A DNA stretch of 46,346 nt from positions 1 to 46,346 of the IMG/VR virus record IMGVR_UViG_3300022602_003849; one strand, 5' to 3'. This DNA is from a virus. Position 1 is the first letter of the stretch, and each line of letters opens with the position of its first letter. The translations under genes and the position numbers were made by a program. Of this stretch, positions 1-7,992 are shown piece by piece. The notes beneath the pieces are model-generated. The model was not told where the DNA came from. It saw nothing but the letters and a program-made list of their open reading frames with translations, and did not search any database.

Positions 1-61
1 CGTCCCGCCTGCGCAGCGATCCCCTACAGCTGCCTATGGGGCCTCTGGGATCTTGCCTTGT

Positions 62-135
62 TGGTACCGCCTAGTGGAATTGAACCACTGTGTCGAGTTC
101 CACAAACTCGCGTTCTACCATTGAACCAAGGCGGC
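62..135 (-). tRNA. tRNA-His (GTG), CCA encoded
   Basis: Cloverleaf on the minus strand. The acceptor is GCCGCCT paired with AGGCGGT (first pair G1-U72), the anticodon stem CGAGT/ACTCG closes a TTGTGGA loop with anticodon GTG, the variable loop is ACAC, the T arm is AGTGG-TTCAATT-CCACT, and A73 is followed by an encoded CCA. The base before G1 is T, so there is no encoded G-1. Most bacterial tRNA-His have G-1 and C73; lack of G-1 together with A73 is known from a clade of Alphaproteobacteria. It is the last gene of a minus-strand tRNA region. Confidence 0.93.
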
Positions 136-143
136 ATCTGGGT

Positions 144-213
144 TTGGACCAGCCGTGTGCGCACCCGCTGTGGTTCAGAGCCATGCGCTGCGCTGCCTCT
201 ACCGCTGGTCCAA
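144..213 (-). ncRNA. tRNA-sized structured element A
   Basis: A 70-nt segment ends in a perfect 10-bp inverted repeat (TTGGACCAGC and GCTGGTCCAA). Inside are GGTAGA directly after the 5' arm, as in tRNA D-loops, and a GCGCA/TGCGC stem. It lies 8 nt upstream of tRNA-His on the same strand and 3 nt from element B. I could not fold a normal T arm or a 5-bp anticodon stem, so I do not call it a tRNA. It could be a degenerate tRNA or a processed small RNA comparable to the stable non-tRNA species of the T4 tRNA cluster. Confidence 0.45.
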
Positions 214-216
214 GAT

Positions 217-290
217 TGATGAGCATCGCCGTGGTTCACACAGATGTCCGGGTCATGGCCGGGCTGTGATCCTTCTACCGCTAGCTCAAA
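217..290 (-). ncRNA. tRNA-sized structured element B
   Basis: This 74-nt element shares with element A the string GCGGTAGA near its 5' end and GAACCAC in its 3' half. The outer pairing is TGAGC/GCTCA. Inside are CACAG/CTGTG and CCGG/CCGG pairings. No convincing T arm or anticodon arm is visible. The shared layout with element A suggests a common origin. Strand is assigned from the GGTAGA string and the neighbouring tRNAs. Confidence 0.38.
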
Positions 291-296
291 CTGGGC

Positions 297-349
297 GGGA
301 GCTCAACAGCGACGTTGAGTCACAGCTGGAGTTTCCGTCCAGCTCTCCC
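297..349 (-). ncRNA. Perfect three-way-junction element C
   Basis: Three fully paired helices are visible: closing stem GGGAG/CTCCC, a 6-bp hairpin CTCAAC/GTTGAG with a 6-nt loop, and a 7-bp hairpin AGCTGGA/TCCAGCT with a 7-nt loop. A further small hairpin (GTTGA-TGA-TCAAC, 350-362) follows and covers the stop codon of the neighbouring gene. There is no U-run, so it is not a simple terminator. The strand is not proven, because the inverted repeats fold either way; minus fits the neighbours. Confidence 0.4.
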
Positions 350-357
350 GTTGATGA

Positions 358-672
358 TCAACCTGGTATTTCTGGCTTCTTGTCTTGGTATTTCTCAAAC
401 TTTTTCTGGTCAGCAGGCTCAAATTTGGTGCCAGCTGCCACTGCGCAGAAGTGGTCTGTGGTCTCCTCCATCAGCACTGTCCATGTGCTGGTCTTGGGGC
501 TCACCAACATGACCATGTGGTGATTCTGCGGATCAAGAAACTCTGCGAATGCTATCTCGCCGTACTGCTGGTTCAGATAGGGAAATATCTTGTCAGCGCC
601 GGCACAGCGTGAAACACTGTCTTCTGCCACGGCAGTGCTGCTGATCAGCAGCAATGGTACTAGGTATTTCAT
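358..672 (-). CDS. Small secreted protein, unknown function
   Basis: A 104-residue product starting at an ATG with a GGGAGG ribosome-binding site 8 nt upstream; a longer GTG start at 690 is less likely because it would bury that site. The first ~17 residues (MKYLVPLLLISSTAVA) look like a cleavable signal peptide ending at Ala-x-Ala-like residues. The mature part has two Cys, is charged near the C terminus (KKFEKYQDKK) and has no membrane segment, so a periplasmic location is likely. I do not recognise the family. Its stop codon overlaps a small hairpin next to structured element C. Confidence 0.75.
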   Translation of the reverse strand: MKYLVPLLLISSTAVAEDSVSRCAGADKIFPYLNQQYGEIAFAEFLDPQNHHMVMLVSPKTSTWTVLMEETTDHFCAVAAGTKFEPADQKKFEKYQDKKPEIPG

Positions 673-725
673 GTGTGTGCCCTCCCGCACGTGATAGGTA
701 TTGTTTACTAATTAACCTATTTACT

Positions 726-800
726 TGGTTGGCACAGTTGGATTTGAACCAACGACTTCTGTCTTATCAGGACAGTACTCTACCACTGAGTTATGCGCCA
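726..800 (-). tRNA. tRNA-Ile (GAT), CCA encoded
   Basis: The acceptor TGGCGCA pairs with TGTGCCA, with A73 and an encoded CCA. The D arm is ACTCA-GTGGTA-GAGT, the anticodon stem CTGTC/GACAG closes loop CTGATAA (anticodon GAT), and the T arm is GTTGG-TTCAAAT-CCAAC. Its 5' end overlaps the last 21 nt of a small ORF on the same strand. Confidence 0.95.
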
Positions 801-983
801 AAAAGTTTCTATTATCCCACAATAGCGTCCGCTGGGATCTGGTGATTCGCTTTGCTCAAAACAGATATCTGGACGCTGCTCTAATATCTCGTTGATCACA
901 TGTGTCCACACAGCCATGTTAAATTGTGTGTATGTGGTCACCGTGCCTTGCTCATTGGTGTTTATGATCAGATATCCCTGCAT
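780..983 (-). CDS. 67-residue hypothetical protein overlapping tRNA-Ile
   Basis: The ATG is preceded by GGAGA with about 8 nt spacing, which is a good ribosome-binding site. The product starts MQGYLIINTNEQG and is mixed in composition with no signal peptide or membrane segment. It fills the gap between tRNA-Glu and tRNA-Ile and its stop lies 21 nt inside the tRNA-Ile gene. Maturation of the tRNA 5' end would cut off the stop codon of the message. Function is unknown. The coding call rests on the ribosome-binding site and the protein-like composition. Confidence 0.55.
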   Translation of the reverse strand: MQGYLIINTNEQGTVTTYTQFNMAVWTHVINEILEQRPDICFEQSESPDPSGRYCGIIETFWRITQW

Positions 984-998
984 GTGTGTCTCCAAGAA

Positions 999-1074
999 TG
1001 GTGCTCCCAACCGGATTCGAACCGGTGTGTTCCACGTGAAAGGCGGATATCCTAGGCCGCTAGATGATGGGAGC
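999..1074 (-). tRNA. tRNA-Glu (TTC), CCA encoded
   Basis: The acceptor GCTCCCA pairs with TGGGAGC, with A73 and CCA. The anticodon stem TCCGC/GTGGA closes loop CTTTCAC (anticodon TTC), and the T arm is ACCGG-TTCGAAT-CCGGT. All arms pair well. Confidence 0.95.
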
Positions 1075-1579
1075 ATACGTTGTGTTGCCGCAACGGATAG
1101 AGAAGCGCATCATCGATCACCACGTCGTGGCCAATGCGCTTGTCTATCAACCTGGGTTTTTAGTCCCACACAAGGGATTCCATCACCAGGGCCGCCCGTT
1201 TGCCAGAAGTTTATAGTGCCCGGCGAGGACCACGTTTCCCCATGTACCACACTCGGCGATCAACAGCTGGATTATCAGTCCCGCTTCACACCAATAAAAA
1301 ACCCCCGAATCTTTCGATTCTGGGGGTGTTTTGGAATAATTGTGCTGCTTTTGGCTGCTACACTATCCTCTACACCCCTCTGCTGGCAATTCCACGCCGC
1401 GATCTAAGCCACAGAGCTGGACTCCAGCTATTGCCAGCCAAATGGTATTGGGCATGGCTTGATAGCTGTGCTGCTGTGTAAAGCTGGTTGATTTAGGCGC
1501 GAATGTTGTCATCATGAGTTATTTATACAGCCTGTGTGATAAACGTCAACCGAAAAGATGAAAAATCAAAGTTTTTTGT
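1075..1579. other. Gene-free region with inverted repeats
   Basis: I see no convincing gene in this ~500-bp stretch. It holds a nested inverted repeat at 1103-1141 (AAGCGCAT/ATGCGCTT around CCACG-T-CGTGG), a small GTTG-CCG-CAAC hairpin near 1084-1094, further short complementary runs between 1148 and 1290, a strong terminator at 1295-1326, and a palindrome-like AGCTGGACTCCAGCT near 1418-1432 that reuses the stem sequence of element C. The nested repeat may be another structured RNA of the tRNA region. Confidence 0.5.
1295..1326 (-). terminator. Rho-independent terminator
   Basis: The stem is CCCCCGAATC paired with GATTC-T-GGGGG, with one bulged base and a TTTC loop. On the minus strand it is followed by six T residues. 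It would end transcription from the minus-strand genes at 1.6-2.8 kb before the tRNA region, which would then need its own promoter. Confidence 0.85.
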
Positions 1580-1888
1580 TTAATCGCTGCTGAGAACCCT
1601 GAGAATACGATGCTGATCCCACTGGTCATACGCATCTTTTTCAGCTACTTTGATATTGAATCCCATGCCGGTGGCATGTGCCAGCATCCAATCATAGCCG
1701 TCCAACCAGCTTTCTACTTCTTCCAAGCTGAGGAAGGACACTGCGCCACGCTTGCTGTGATCAAGCACCTTGAGCACGCTGGGGGCCATGGTAATCTTGT
1801 GTCGGTCCACGTTCATTATGAAGCCGCGATCCATGGCTCGATTGCGCAGCTTTTCCCAACGTTCCAGTTCACTGAGTTTGTCTGTCAT
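1580..1888 (-). CDS. Hypothetical protein, 102 aa
   Basis: A soluble, charged product starting MTDKLSELERWEKLRNRAMD. It has an amphipathic helical N terminus, a Trp-rich middle (VESWLDGYDWML) and no signal peptide or membrane segment. I recognise no domain. It lies 21 nt after the stop of the glucosaminidase gene on the same strand and is probably co-transcribed with it, ending before the terminator at 1295-1326. Confidence 0.75.
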   Translation of the reverse strand: MTDKLSELERWEKLRNRAMDRGFIMNVDRHKITMAPSVLKVLDHSKRGAVSFLSLEEVESWLDGYDWMLAHATGMGFNIKVAEKDAYDQWDQHRILRVLSSD

Positions 1889-1909
1889 GCACCAATGATA
1901 GGCAGGTGA

Positions 1910-2782
1910 TCAATTGGTGTCAAGTTTATTCAGACCACGACCTTGTATGATGCTGTGCAGCTGCTGACCATAACCACCCTTGGTGCTGTAGCTGCCCAGG
2001 CTCTTGACCAACTGTGCACCCTGCAGTGGCCGGTTCTTGGATCTCAGCTCTGCTCGGGCTGACCTGAATGGTTCATAAGCAGGATGCGTGTTGAGATTGC
2101 GCATGTAGGCACGCACGCTGTCTTGGGGACTATCAAACGCACGATACTTCTCACCGTACTGACCTGTGGCACTGGGTGCCTCTGGATCAAAAGTCTTTTG
2201 GCCATAGAACACGTTGGCCTGCTGTGCCAGAGGCTGCTGCCCCCAACCGCTTTCCACTGCTGCTTGTGCTAGTGCCATGCTGCGTGGCACAATGTCTACT
2301 TTGGCCAGCAGATCCTGCAGGCTGTCTGCCTTGTAGTATTCACGCATGCCTTCCAGCCAATCTGCCTGTGCCTTGGTCAGTGATTTCTGCTTGCTCAGCT
2401 GTGTCAATGCTTGGCGTTGCTTGCGTATCTCCGCGTTCTCAGCGTCTATCAAAGGCAGCACCACCCGGGCAAAGGTGCTGACGCGTGTCTTGGCATCCTT
2501 GCTATCTAACCCCTTGAGCTCAGCTGGAAAATTTGGATTATTCTGTGCCTTTTGAGGCTCTGCCTGGTGCTGTGCTTTGTCCACTGCATCAGACGAAGGG
2601 GCAGTTTTCACAGCCTGAGCTGGTTGTGTGATCGCCGTGGGATCAGGTGCCTTGCTTAGCATGCTGTTGGCACCTAATCCTGCACCTATGAGGCCAGCGC
2701 CTATGACACCAGCCTTGGCAAGGTCTCGCAAGCTGGCTTCGTCTAGGTCATCAGTGTGTTCAAGTAGCTCAAGCATGCGCAT
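1910..2782 (-). CDS. Glucosaminidase-type peptidoglycan hydrolase
   Basis: A 290-residue protein whose C-terminal ~125 residues resemble the FlgJ/Bax-type glucosaminidase fold. The motif ALAQAAVESGWG contains the expected catalytic Glu (residue 177 from this start), followed by NVFYGQKTF and the YRAFDSPQDSVRAYM region typical of this family. The N terminus has a Gly/Ala-rich hydrophobic stretch (about residues 21-41) and a Pro/Ala/Gln-rich linker, so it may be membrane-attached or packaged in the virion. Start: the frame extends to 2812, but a late-promoter motif at 2790-2797 lies inside that extension, so the ATG at 2782, 7 nt after the motif, fits better. It cleaves peptidoglycan during entry or lysis (family knowledge). 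Confidence 0.8.
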   Translation of the reverse strand: MRMLELLEHTDDLDEASLRDLAKAGVIGAGLIGAGLGANSMLSKAPDPTAITQPAQAVKTAPSSDAVDKAQHQAEPQKAQNNPNFPAELKGLDSKDAKTRVSTFARVVLPLIDAENAEIRKQRQALTQLSKQKSLTKAQADWLEGMREYYKADSLQDLLAKVDIVPRSMALAQAAVESGWGQQPLAQQANVFYGQKTFDPEAPSATGQYGEKYRAFDSPQDSVRAYMRNLNTHPAYEPFRSARAELRSKNRPLQGAQLVKSLGSYSTKGGYGQQLHSIIQGRGLNKLDTN

Positions 2783-2789
2783 GGTCAGA

Positions 2790-2797
2790 TATTTATG
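2790..2797 (-). promoter_or_regulatory. T4-type late promoter, CATAAATA
   Basis: CATAAATATCTGACC lies directly before the ATG of the glucosaminidase gene. It matches the NATAAATA late-promoter consensus of T4-type phages. The small gap to the ATG implies a very short or absent leader. Confidence 0.6.
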
Positions 2798-2809
2798 GTG
2801 CGCACCCTC

Positions 2810-2817
2810 CATAAATA
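2810..2817 (+). promoter_or_regulatory. T4-type late promoter, CATAAATA
   Basis: CATAAATATCCTGC lies 24 nt before the first fibre gene and is followed by an AGGAAA ribosome-binding site (2831-2836). It diverges from the minus-strand copy 12 bp away. Confidence 0.65.
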
Positions 2818-2841
2818 TCCTGCATCACACAGGAAACATTG

Positions 2842-5800
2842 ATGGTTACCACGGTCAATTATATCACAGGTCCCACAGGTTCGCAGGGCCCCACTGGTCC
2901 CTATGGATTGGACAGCCAAGTCACAGGACCAACTGGAGATATGGGCGACACTGGTCCCACAGGATCAACCGGTCCCACTGGCTACGGCGCTACTGGTCCA
3001 ACCGGGCTCAGAGGTGAGACAGGTCCAACTGGTCCTCTTGGTGGACCAACTGGAGCACAGGGCGGTGTGGGTGCGCCGGGAGCCACAGGCCCCACAGGGG
3101 CACGCGGTTATATTGGTCCCACTGGCCCAGGCGTGGGCGAGACAGGCGCCACTGGCCCAAGTGGTCAAAACGGCACAGATGGTTCAACTGGACCAACTGG
3201 ACAGCGAGGCGAGACTGGACCAACTGGACCTCTGGGCGGACCAACTGGCCCACAGGGTCCCAGAGGCTATCAGGGCACGCAGGGCATCACAGGACCCATG
3301 GGTGACATGGGCCGCACAGGTCCCACTGGTCCACTGGGTGGACCCACAGGTGCAACAGGACCAACTGGCAATGTGACCGGACCGCGCGGCGAACAAGGCA
3401 TCAGGGGCAGCACAGGACCCACAGGTCCTCTGGGCGGTCCGACTGGCTCAACTGGTCCCACTGGCGTCAGCATAACTGGTCCCGCAGGCCGCACTGGTCC
3501 TACTGGCACTGCCAGCACAGTACCAGGTCCTACTGGACCTGCAGGTATTGGCGCAACAGGTCCAACGGGTCCCGCAGGCATAGCCAACACTGGTAACATA
3601 ACCTTCACTGGTACTACCATAGGTACCACCACTGGCCAAGACATAGCACTGAGCACCAACGGTCAGAACTGGTACTTTGGCCAGGATGGCAGCTTCTCTG
3701 TGCCCAGCAGCTTGCCTGTGACCTTCACAGTAGAGCTCACGCCTGAATACTTCCGCCCTCATACAGGGCACACTGTGCTGAACCTCACGGGCAATGCTTG
3801 GACCTATAGCGTGAGCTTTGCGGTAGATGACTATGGGCATGTGCATGCCTTCAACAACAACACCCAAACTTGGCCCAGCAATCCTGGCTACGTCAACGGT
3901 GATACCTTCGTGTATGGTCCAAGCGTCACGGGCATAGCTGACTTCAACTTTACCATGTTTGTGAGCAGCATACAAGACTTTGGCAGTCACTGGTCGGTTA
4001 CTGCGAGTGGACAACCGCCTGAGGTGCCTGCGAGCATAGCCAGCCCTTCGGTGCTCAAGTTCATCGCTGATGGCGCAGCCTGGATACTCAGCGGTGATGG
4101 TAACCTCACGCTGCCAGATGATGGATATGTACAGACCTACAATGGCAACATCACCCTGCTGGCTGCTGGCAATCGTCCATGGATCTTTGGCTCAGACGGC
4201 GTGTTGACCATGCCAGACGGCGTTAATGGTGGCAACGGTGCTATCAATTTCACCTGGGAGGGGAATAACTGGGCAAGCATTTCCTCTTCGGAAAGCACTT
4301 TGAACTTATACAGTTTAGATGTAGTAAGCGGTAACCCAAAAACAAATGTCAGGATTGGATTTGATGTTGAACTAACAACTAATCTGCTTGATTCTGCTTA
4401 CACTTGGACATTTGGCACAGATGGCACCCTCACGCTGCCCACCTCAGGTAACATTGTCACTGCCAGTGGTGATCTCAACATCACCAGCACCAGTGGTTGG
4501 GTCAACATCACCAGCGGCCCCCACACTTTCACCTTTGATGCTGATAGCGTGGGTAGGTTCATCATGCCCACACAGGGCGTGATAGCAGGCAATGAGGATG
4601 GTGTGCGAGTGTTCGCAGGAAACCTTGCCACAGAGACTGGCAACGTGTGGACCTTTGGCTATGGTGGGACGCTAGAAATACCAGACAAGGGCATCATCAG
4701 GACGCAGAACTGGGACAGCTTCTCGTTGCAGTCAGACAACACCAACATAACCATAATACCCAATGTTGACAATACACAGGGATGGACCTTTGGCTACAAC
4801 GGCATACTCACGCTGCCCCGCAGCAATTATCTACAGACCATTGACACAAACTTAACAGTGGGTAGCCAAGGTACTGTGCGCATCAACAGCAATGCCGCCA
4901 CTGACAGTGGTACCTACGGTTGGCTGTTTGGCTCAGACGGTAGCACCACCTTCCCCAATGGCGCCAAGATCAACGGCAGCATTGCAGGCCAGTTCGCCAC
5001 AGACAACACTGTGACCACCAGCTTGGATCTGCGCGATACCAGCGGGCGTGGTTACTACACAGACACCAACGGTTACACGCTGCGCAGCAACGGCAGCTAC
5101 AGCTGGACCTTTGGACCCAACGGTGAGCTGAACCTGCCAGTATCCGCTACTGGCAAGGGGCTGATCCAGATGACTGGTGACATCAGCTTGCTGGCCACTG
5201 CTCGGACCTTCGTGTTTGGCGCAGATGGTAGCCTGACATTCCCCAACGTGAACACCAGGAGTGGCGCAGGCGTAGGCCAGATATTTGATGGACCCAGCTG
5301 GCGAGCTGGCCTCAACATGGTGGGTGCCGCTGACCAAAGCCCCATACGCATCTACAACCCAGGCACCGATGGCAAGGGCTTTGGAGCCAGCGCTGTGTAC
5401 ATCCAGCACGACAACGTGCAGATCATCACCAACAACACCAATCCGGGCGGCCCAGGTAATACATGGTATTTTGATAACCACGGAAACCTAACGCTGCCTG
5501 CCAGCGGCAGTGTAACCTTCCCTGATTCAACCATACAGACCACAGCCTATCAGCGCACTACTGGCAACTGGAACGTGGCCATAGGATCCAACACCTACAG
5601 CTTTACTGTGCCTGTGAATGGAACCTATGTGATGTGGGTCAGAGGCAACATACCTAATGGCATCATAGCATGGAACGCCACTGCCACCGTTACCAACACC
5701 AACGTGCCTGTGGTAGGACAACAGTTTGCTTGGAACTACACAGGCGGTGGCACGCCGCTAGAGTTCACGGCCATACCTGCGCAATTCGTTGGCACAGCTG

Positions 5801-5916
5801 GCGTCATCGTAAACAGTAATCCCAGCGTGGGCAGCACCACAAACCAGTTCAGCTTCACCATCAACAACACCAGTGGTTCAGCACAGACCGTGTACTGGGG
5901 CTATGTCACACAATGA
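2842..5916 (+). CDS. Collagen-like tail fibre 1 with WxFGxDG repeats
   Basis: A 1024-residue structural protein. Residues ~9-255 are Gly-X-Y repeats dominated by GPT triplets, which would form a collagen-like triple helix. The rest is a beta-rich shaft with about twelve copies of a W-x-F-G-x-D-G-x-L-x-L-P-like motif (for example [39 protein letters not shown]), spaced irregularly. The last ~130 residues form a different Thr/Asn-rich tip domain. The ATG at 2842 follows AGGAAA at 5-nt spacing. A late promoter lies just upstream. It is probably an adhesin or tail fibre; which virion part carries it is not shown. Bases ~4255-4405 are visibly more AT-rich than the rest of the gene. Confidence 0.88.
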   Translation: MVTTVNYITGPTGSQGPTGPYGLDSQVTGPTGDMGDTGPTGSTGPTGYGATGPTGLRGETGPTGPLGGPTGAQGGVGAPGATGPTGARGYIGPTGPGVGETGATGPSGQNGTDGSTGPTGQRGETGPTGPLGGPTGPQGPRGYQGTQGITGPMGDMGRTGPTGPLGGPTGATGPTGNVTGPRGEQGIRGSTGPTGPLGGPTGSTGPTGVSITGPAGRTGPTGTASTVPGPTGPAGIGATGPTGPAGIANTGNITFTGTTIGTTTGQDIALSTNGQNWYFGQDGSFSVPSSLPVTFTVELTPEYFRPHTGHTVLNLTGNAWTYSVSFAVDDYGHVHAFNNNTQTWPSNPGYVNGDTFVYGPSVTGIADFNFTMFVSSIQDFGSHWSVTASGQPPEVPASIASPSVLKFIADGAAWILSGDGNLTLPDDGYVQTYNGNITLLAAGNRPWIFGSDGVLTMPDGVNGGNGAINFTWEGNNWASISSSESTLNLYSLDVVSGNPKTNVRIGFDVELTTNLLDSAYTWTFGTDGTLTLPTSGNIVTASGDLNITSTSGWVNITSGPHTFTFDADSVGRFIMPTQGVIAGNEDGVRVFAGNLATETGNVWTFGYGGTLEIPDKGIIRTQNWDSFSLQSDNTNITIIPNVDNTQGWTFGYNGILTLPRSNYLQTIDTNLTVGSQGTVRINSNAATDSGTYGWLFGSDGSTTFPNGAKINGSIAGQFATDNTVTTSLDLRDTSGRGYYTDTNGYTLRSNGSYSWTFGPNGELNLPVSATGKGLIQMTGDISLLATARTFVFGADGSLTFPNVNTRSGAGVGQIFDGPSWRAGLNMVGAADQSPIRIYNPGTDGKGFGASAVYIQHDNVQIITNNTNPGGPGNTWYFDNHGNLTLPASGSVTFPDSTIQTTAYQRTTGNWNVAIGSNTYSFTVPVNGTYVMWVRGNIPNGIIAWNATATVTNTNVPVVGQQFAWNYTGGGTPLEFTAIPAQFVGTAGVIVNSNPSVGSTTNQFSFTINNTSGSAQTVYWGYVTQ

Positions 5917-5922
5917 TCTTGA

Positions 5923-5930
5923 TATAAATG
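5923..5930 (+). promoter_or_regulatory. Late-promoter-like TATAAATG
   Basis: GATATAAATGGATC lies just after the fibre 1 stop and 58 nt before the small basic gene. It has one mismatch to TATAAATA. Confidence 0.4.
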
Positions 5931-5988
5931 GATCAAATCCTTAACATTGGCTATCGCTAGCTGCGATACTCAAACAAGGAGACGATAC

Positions 5989-6102
5989 ATGGCAGATCCC
6001 ATGAGCAAGAAGAAGCCCAAGAAACCCAAACTCAAGGAAAGCGTGGCCAATCCACCGCGCACAGCTAGTGCTGTACAGCCAGCTAAATCAGGTAAGAAAT
6101 AA
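5989..6102 (+). CDS. 37-residue Lys/Pro-rich basic protein
   Basis: The ATG is preceded by a strong AAGGAGA ribosome-binding site. The product starts MADPMSKKKPKKPKLKES and ends KSGKK, with about 11 Lys in 37 residues, no hydrophobic segment and probably no stable fold. Small basic late proteins can bind nucleic acid or be packaged, but nothing here proves that. It lies between fibre 1 and the radical-SAM gene and has its own promoter-like sequence. Confidence 0.7.
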   Translation: MADPMSKKKPKKPKLKESVANPPRTASAVQPAKSGKK

Positions 6103-6135
6103 GGTAAAAAGCATGGTCCATGTGTGCCATTAACC

Positions 6136-6143
6136 AATAAATA
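6136..6143 (+). promoter_or_regulatory. T4-type late promoter, AATAAATA
   Basis: AATAAATATCTGC lies 19 nt before the ATG at 6163. The open frame runs through it from 6124, which argues that the real start is downstream, at 6163, where GAGGG provides a ribosome-binding site. Confidence 0.6.
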
Positions 6144-6162
6144 TCTGCTATTGAGGGCACAC

Positions 6163-7353
6163 ATGGACACCTATTGCGCACGAAGTTGGAATTATTTTCT
6201 AGTTGATCTTGATACAATGGATCACAAGATGTGCTGCAAGACCAAATGGTCACCGATGGAGCCAGGCAAGGATTGGTTTAACGGTCCAGCTATGGTAGAG
6301 AGGCGACAATACCATCTTTCTGGTAAACAGCATTCTGATTGCGAACACTGCTGGGATTTAGAAAATCAAAACCAATGGAGTCCTCGCACAGGTATTGCAC
6401 GACCGGATCCCATACCAGACAGTCTCACAAGTTATGATAACGGCATGCTTGAGATTCTGCTCGGTAACACCTGTGACATGGCCTGTAGATATTGCGATTC
6501 AAGATATAGCTCTGTGTGGGCTGCAAGGAAAAACGATACCATACATAGCAAAAGCTATCGTTCAAATCTGCATTCTGATGATAAATCGCATTTGGTATTG
6601 CAACAATTTTACGATTGGTTAGAGATCGAAAAATACAAGTTATCTAATATATTATTCACAGGTGGCGAACCATTATTAATGGATAACCTGTACGATATTC
6701 TAGATAGATTTAATTTTAAAAACATACGTGTGCAATTTAATACCAATCTCAATACACCCGAACATTATCTAAGCAAGCTTGAAACTGCCATTGATAGGTT
6801 ATTAGCCGATGGTAATAGTGTTATATTTCGCGTGAGCATTGACGGAGTAGGTCAACAGAATGATTGGCAAAGACAGGGTAGTAACTGGACAAGATTGCAG
6901 GACAATTGGTTAAGAATAGGATCAAAGAAAGTTCAGATGAAAGCAGCATTAACAGTTACTCCGTTAACATTAGAAGGCATGCCTGCTGTAGCAGATTTTG
7001 TTTTAGATAGCAACGACCGATTGGCACATGAACCAGTGTTCGAGATACCAAACGTGCTGACTTGGCCGCGATCATTAAATGTTGTAGAATGGTTTGGATC
7101 ATTTAAGGATGAGATATCTAGGTTTGATGCTGTATTAGACAAGCAACGGGATTACGGTCAAAAACCTAAAATCAAGAGCCAGTGTGCTGGCTGGTTATCT
7201 CTACCATCTAATCCGCCTTCTTATAAACAGGTATTATCATTAGTCCAGTTCTGCGATGACAGTCAATCAAGGTGGGGCGGAAATGATTGGCGTTCGATTT
7301 ATCCAAAGACAGCAGAAATAGCCCAGCGTGTATTAGACGCTGGGCAGCCATAA
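6163..7353 (+). CDS. Twitch-type radical SAM enzyme
   Basis: A 396-residue protein. The radical-SAM cluster motif CDMACRYC supplies Cys104, 108 and 111, followed by the SAM-binding FTGGEP (~158). Ahead of it lies a Cys-bearing twitch-like region (Cys5, Cys24-Cys25, CEHCW at 60-64) expected to hold an auxiliary Fe-S cluster. Radical-SAM proteins of this kind generate a 5'-deoxyadenosyl radical; many act on peptides or sugars, but the substrate here is unknown. It is the only such gene outside the 26.7-43.5 kb island. Its base composition is clearly more AT-rich than the flanking fibre and membrane-protein genes, suggesting separate acquisition. An 8-bp hairpin lies in its last codons (7321-7345). 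Confidence 0.85.
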   Translation: MDTYCARSWNYFLVDLDTMDHKMCCKTKWSPMEPGKDWFNGPAMVERRQYHLSGKQHSDCEHCWDLENQNQWSPRTGIARPDPIPDSLTSYDNGMLEILLGNTCDMACRYCDSRYSSVWAARKNDTIHSKSYRSNLHSDDKSHLVLQQFYDWLEIEKYKLSNILFTGGEPLLMDNLYDILDRFNFKNIRVQFNTNLNTPEHYLSKLETAIDRLLADGNSVIFRVSIDGVGQQNDWQRQGSNWTRLQDNWLRIGSKKVQMKAALTVTPLTLEGMPAVADFVLDSNDRLAHEPVFEIPNVLTWPRSLNVVEWFGSFKDEISRFDAVLDKQRDYGQKPKIKSQCAGWLSLPSNPPSYKQVLSLVQFCDDSQSRWGGNDWRSIYPKTAEIAQRVLDAGQP

Positions 7354-7392
7354 TCTGATAAATTAGCATGTGTGCATTTATGGAGATCTCAC

Positions 7393-7941
7393 ATGGCATT
7401 GAAAGACAAGACTGGTAAGGTATTGAGCCGCAGCGAAGGCGAAGCAGTGATGAAAGGCCGCGGGGCCATAACCATCAGCGTGCTGGCAGCACTATTAGCC
7501 ATCGGAACTCTCATCGCCAATGGAGTCAGCAGCAAAGTGCTGACAAACACTCTCAAGATTAACGATGTCTACAACTTCTACCAAGCCAAGAGCATCAAGC
7601 AGAACCTGGCCGAATATGCCCTAGACGATGCGCTGGCACGCAAGGATGAGGCCAAAGCAAACGAGATACGCGCCAAGATTGCCAGTTATGAGAGCGATCC
7701 CAAGACCAACGAAGGCAAGCGTGAACTGTTGGCCAAAGCCAAAGGTCTAGAGGAAGAGCGAGATGCTGCCAAGGCACGCGGTCCATACTTCAGCTTCTCT
7801 AGCGCAGCACTACAGATAGCCATAGTGCTGAGCAGCACTGCTATACTAGCTGTGAGCATGGAGATGCTGTGGGCCAGCATTGGCATGGGAATCTTGGGTG
7901 CTCTATTACTGGCCAACGCCATCTGGGGCATATTCATCTAA
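7393..7941 (+). CDS. DUF4337-like membrane protein
   Basis: A 182-residue protein with a hydrophobic segment near residues 28-50, a charged helical middle containing NFYQAKSIKQNL, and a long hydrophobic C terminus (~132-182) that probably makes two membrane passes. This layout and the YQAKSIKQ motif match my memory of the DUF4337 family, whose function is not known. The ATG at 7393 has GGAG about 7 nt upstream; an earlier in-frame start at 7372 lacks such a site. It precedes two further small genes on the same strand. Confidence 0.72.
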   Translation: MALKDKTGKVLSRSEGEAVMKGRGAITISVLAALLAIGTLIANGVSSKVLTNTLKINDVYNFYQAKSIKQNLAEYALDDALARKDEAKANEIRAKIASYESDPKTNEGKRELLAKAKGLEEERDAAKARGPYFSFSSAALQIAIVLSSTAILAVSMEMLWASIGMGILGALLLANAIWGIFI

Positions 7942-7992
7942 GGCTTGCGATTGCTGTGCTCCTAGGGCATAATCAGCTGTGGGAGCTTAATC

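Noticed and set aside
144-290. Two additional tRNA genes
   Set aside because: The size and GGTAGA string fit, but no T arm, no conserved T8 and no 5-bp anticodon stem could be folded; they are listed as structured elements instead.
892-1407. 171-residue plus-strand ORF
   Set aside because: It runs antisense through tRNA-Glu and the terminator and has no ribosome-binding site.
1363-1455. 30-residue minus-strand ORF (MPNTIWLAIAG onward)
   Set aside because: It has no clear ribosome-binding site and no sign of conservation.
2903-3659. Several long ORFs on both strands inside the collagen repeats of fibre 1
   Set aside because: They are frame shadows of the GPT repeats, with low-complexity products and no ribosome-binding sites.
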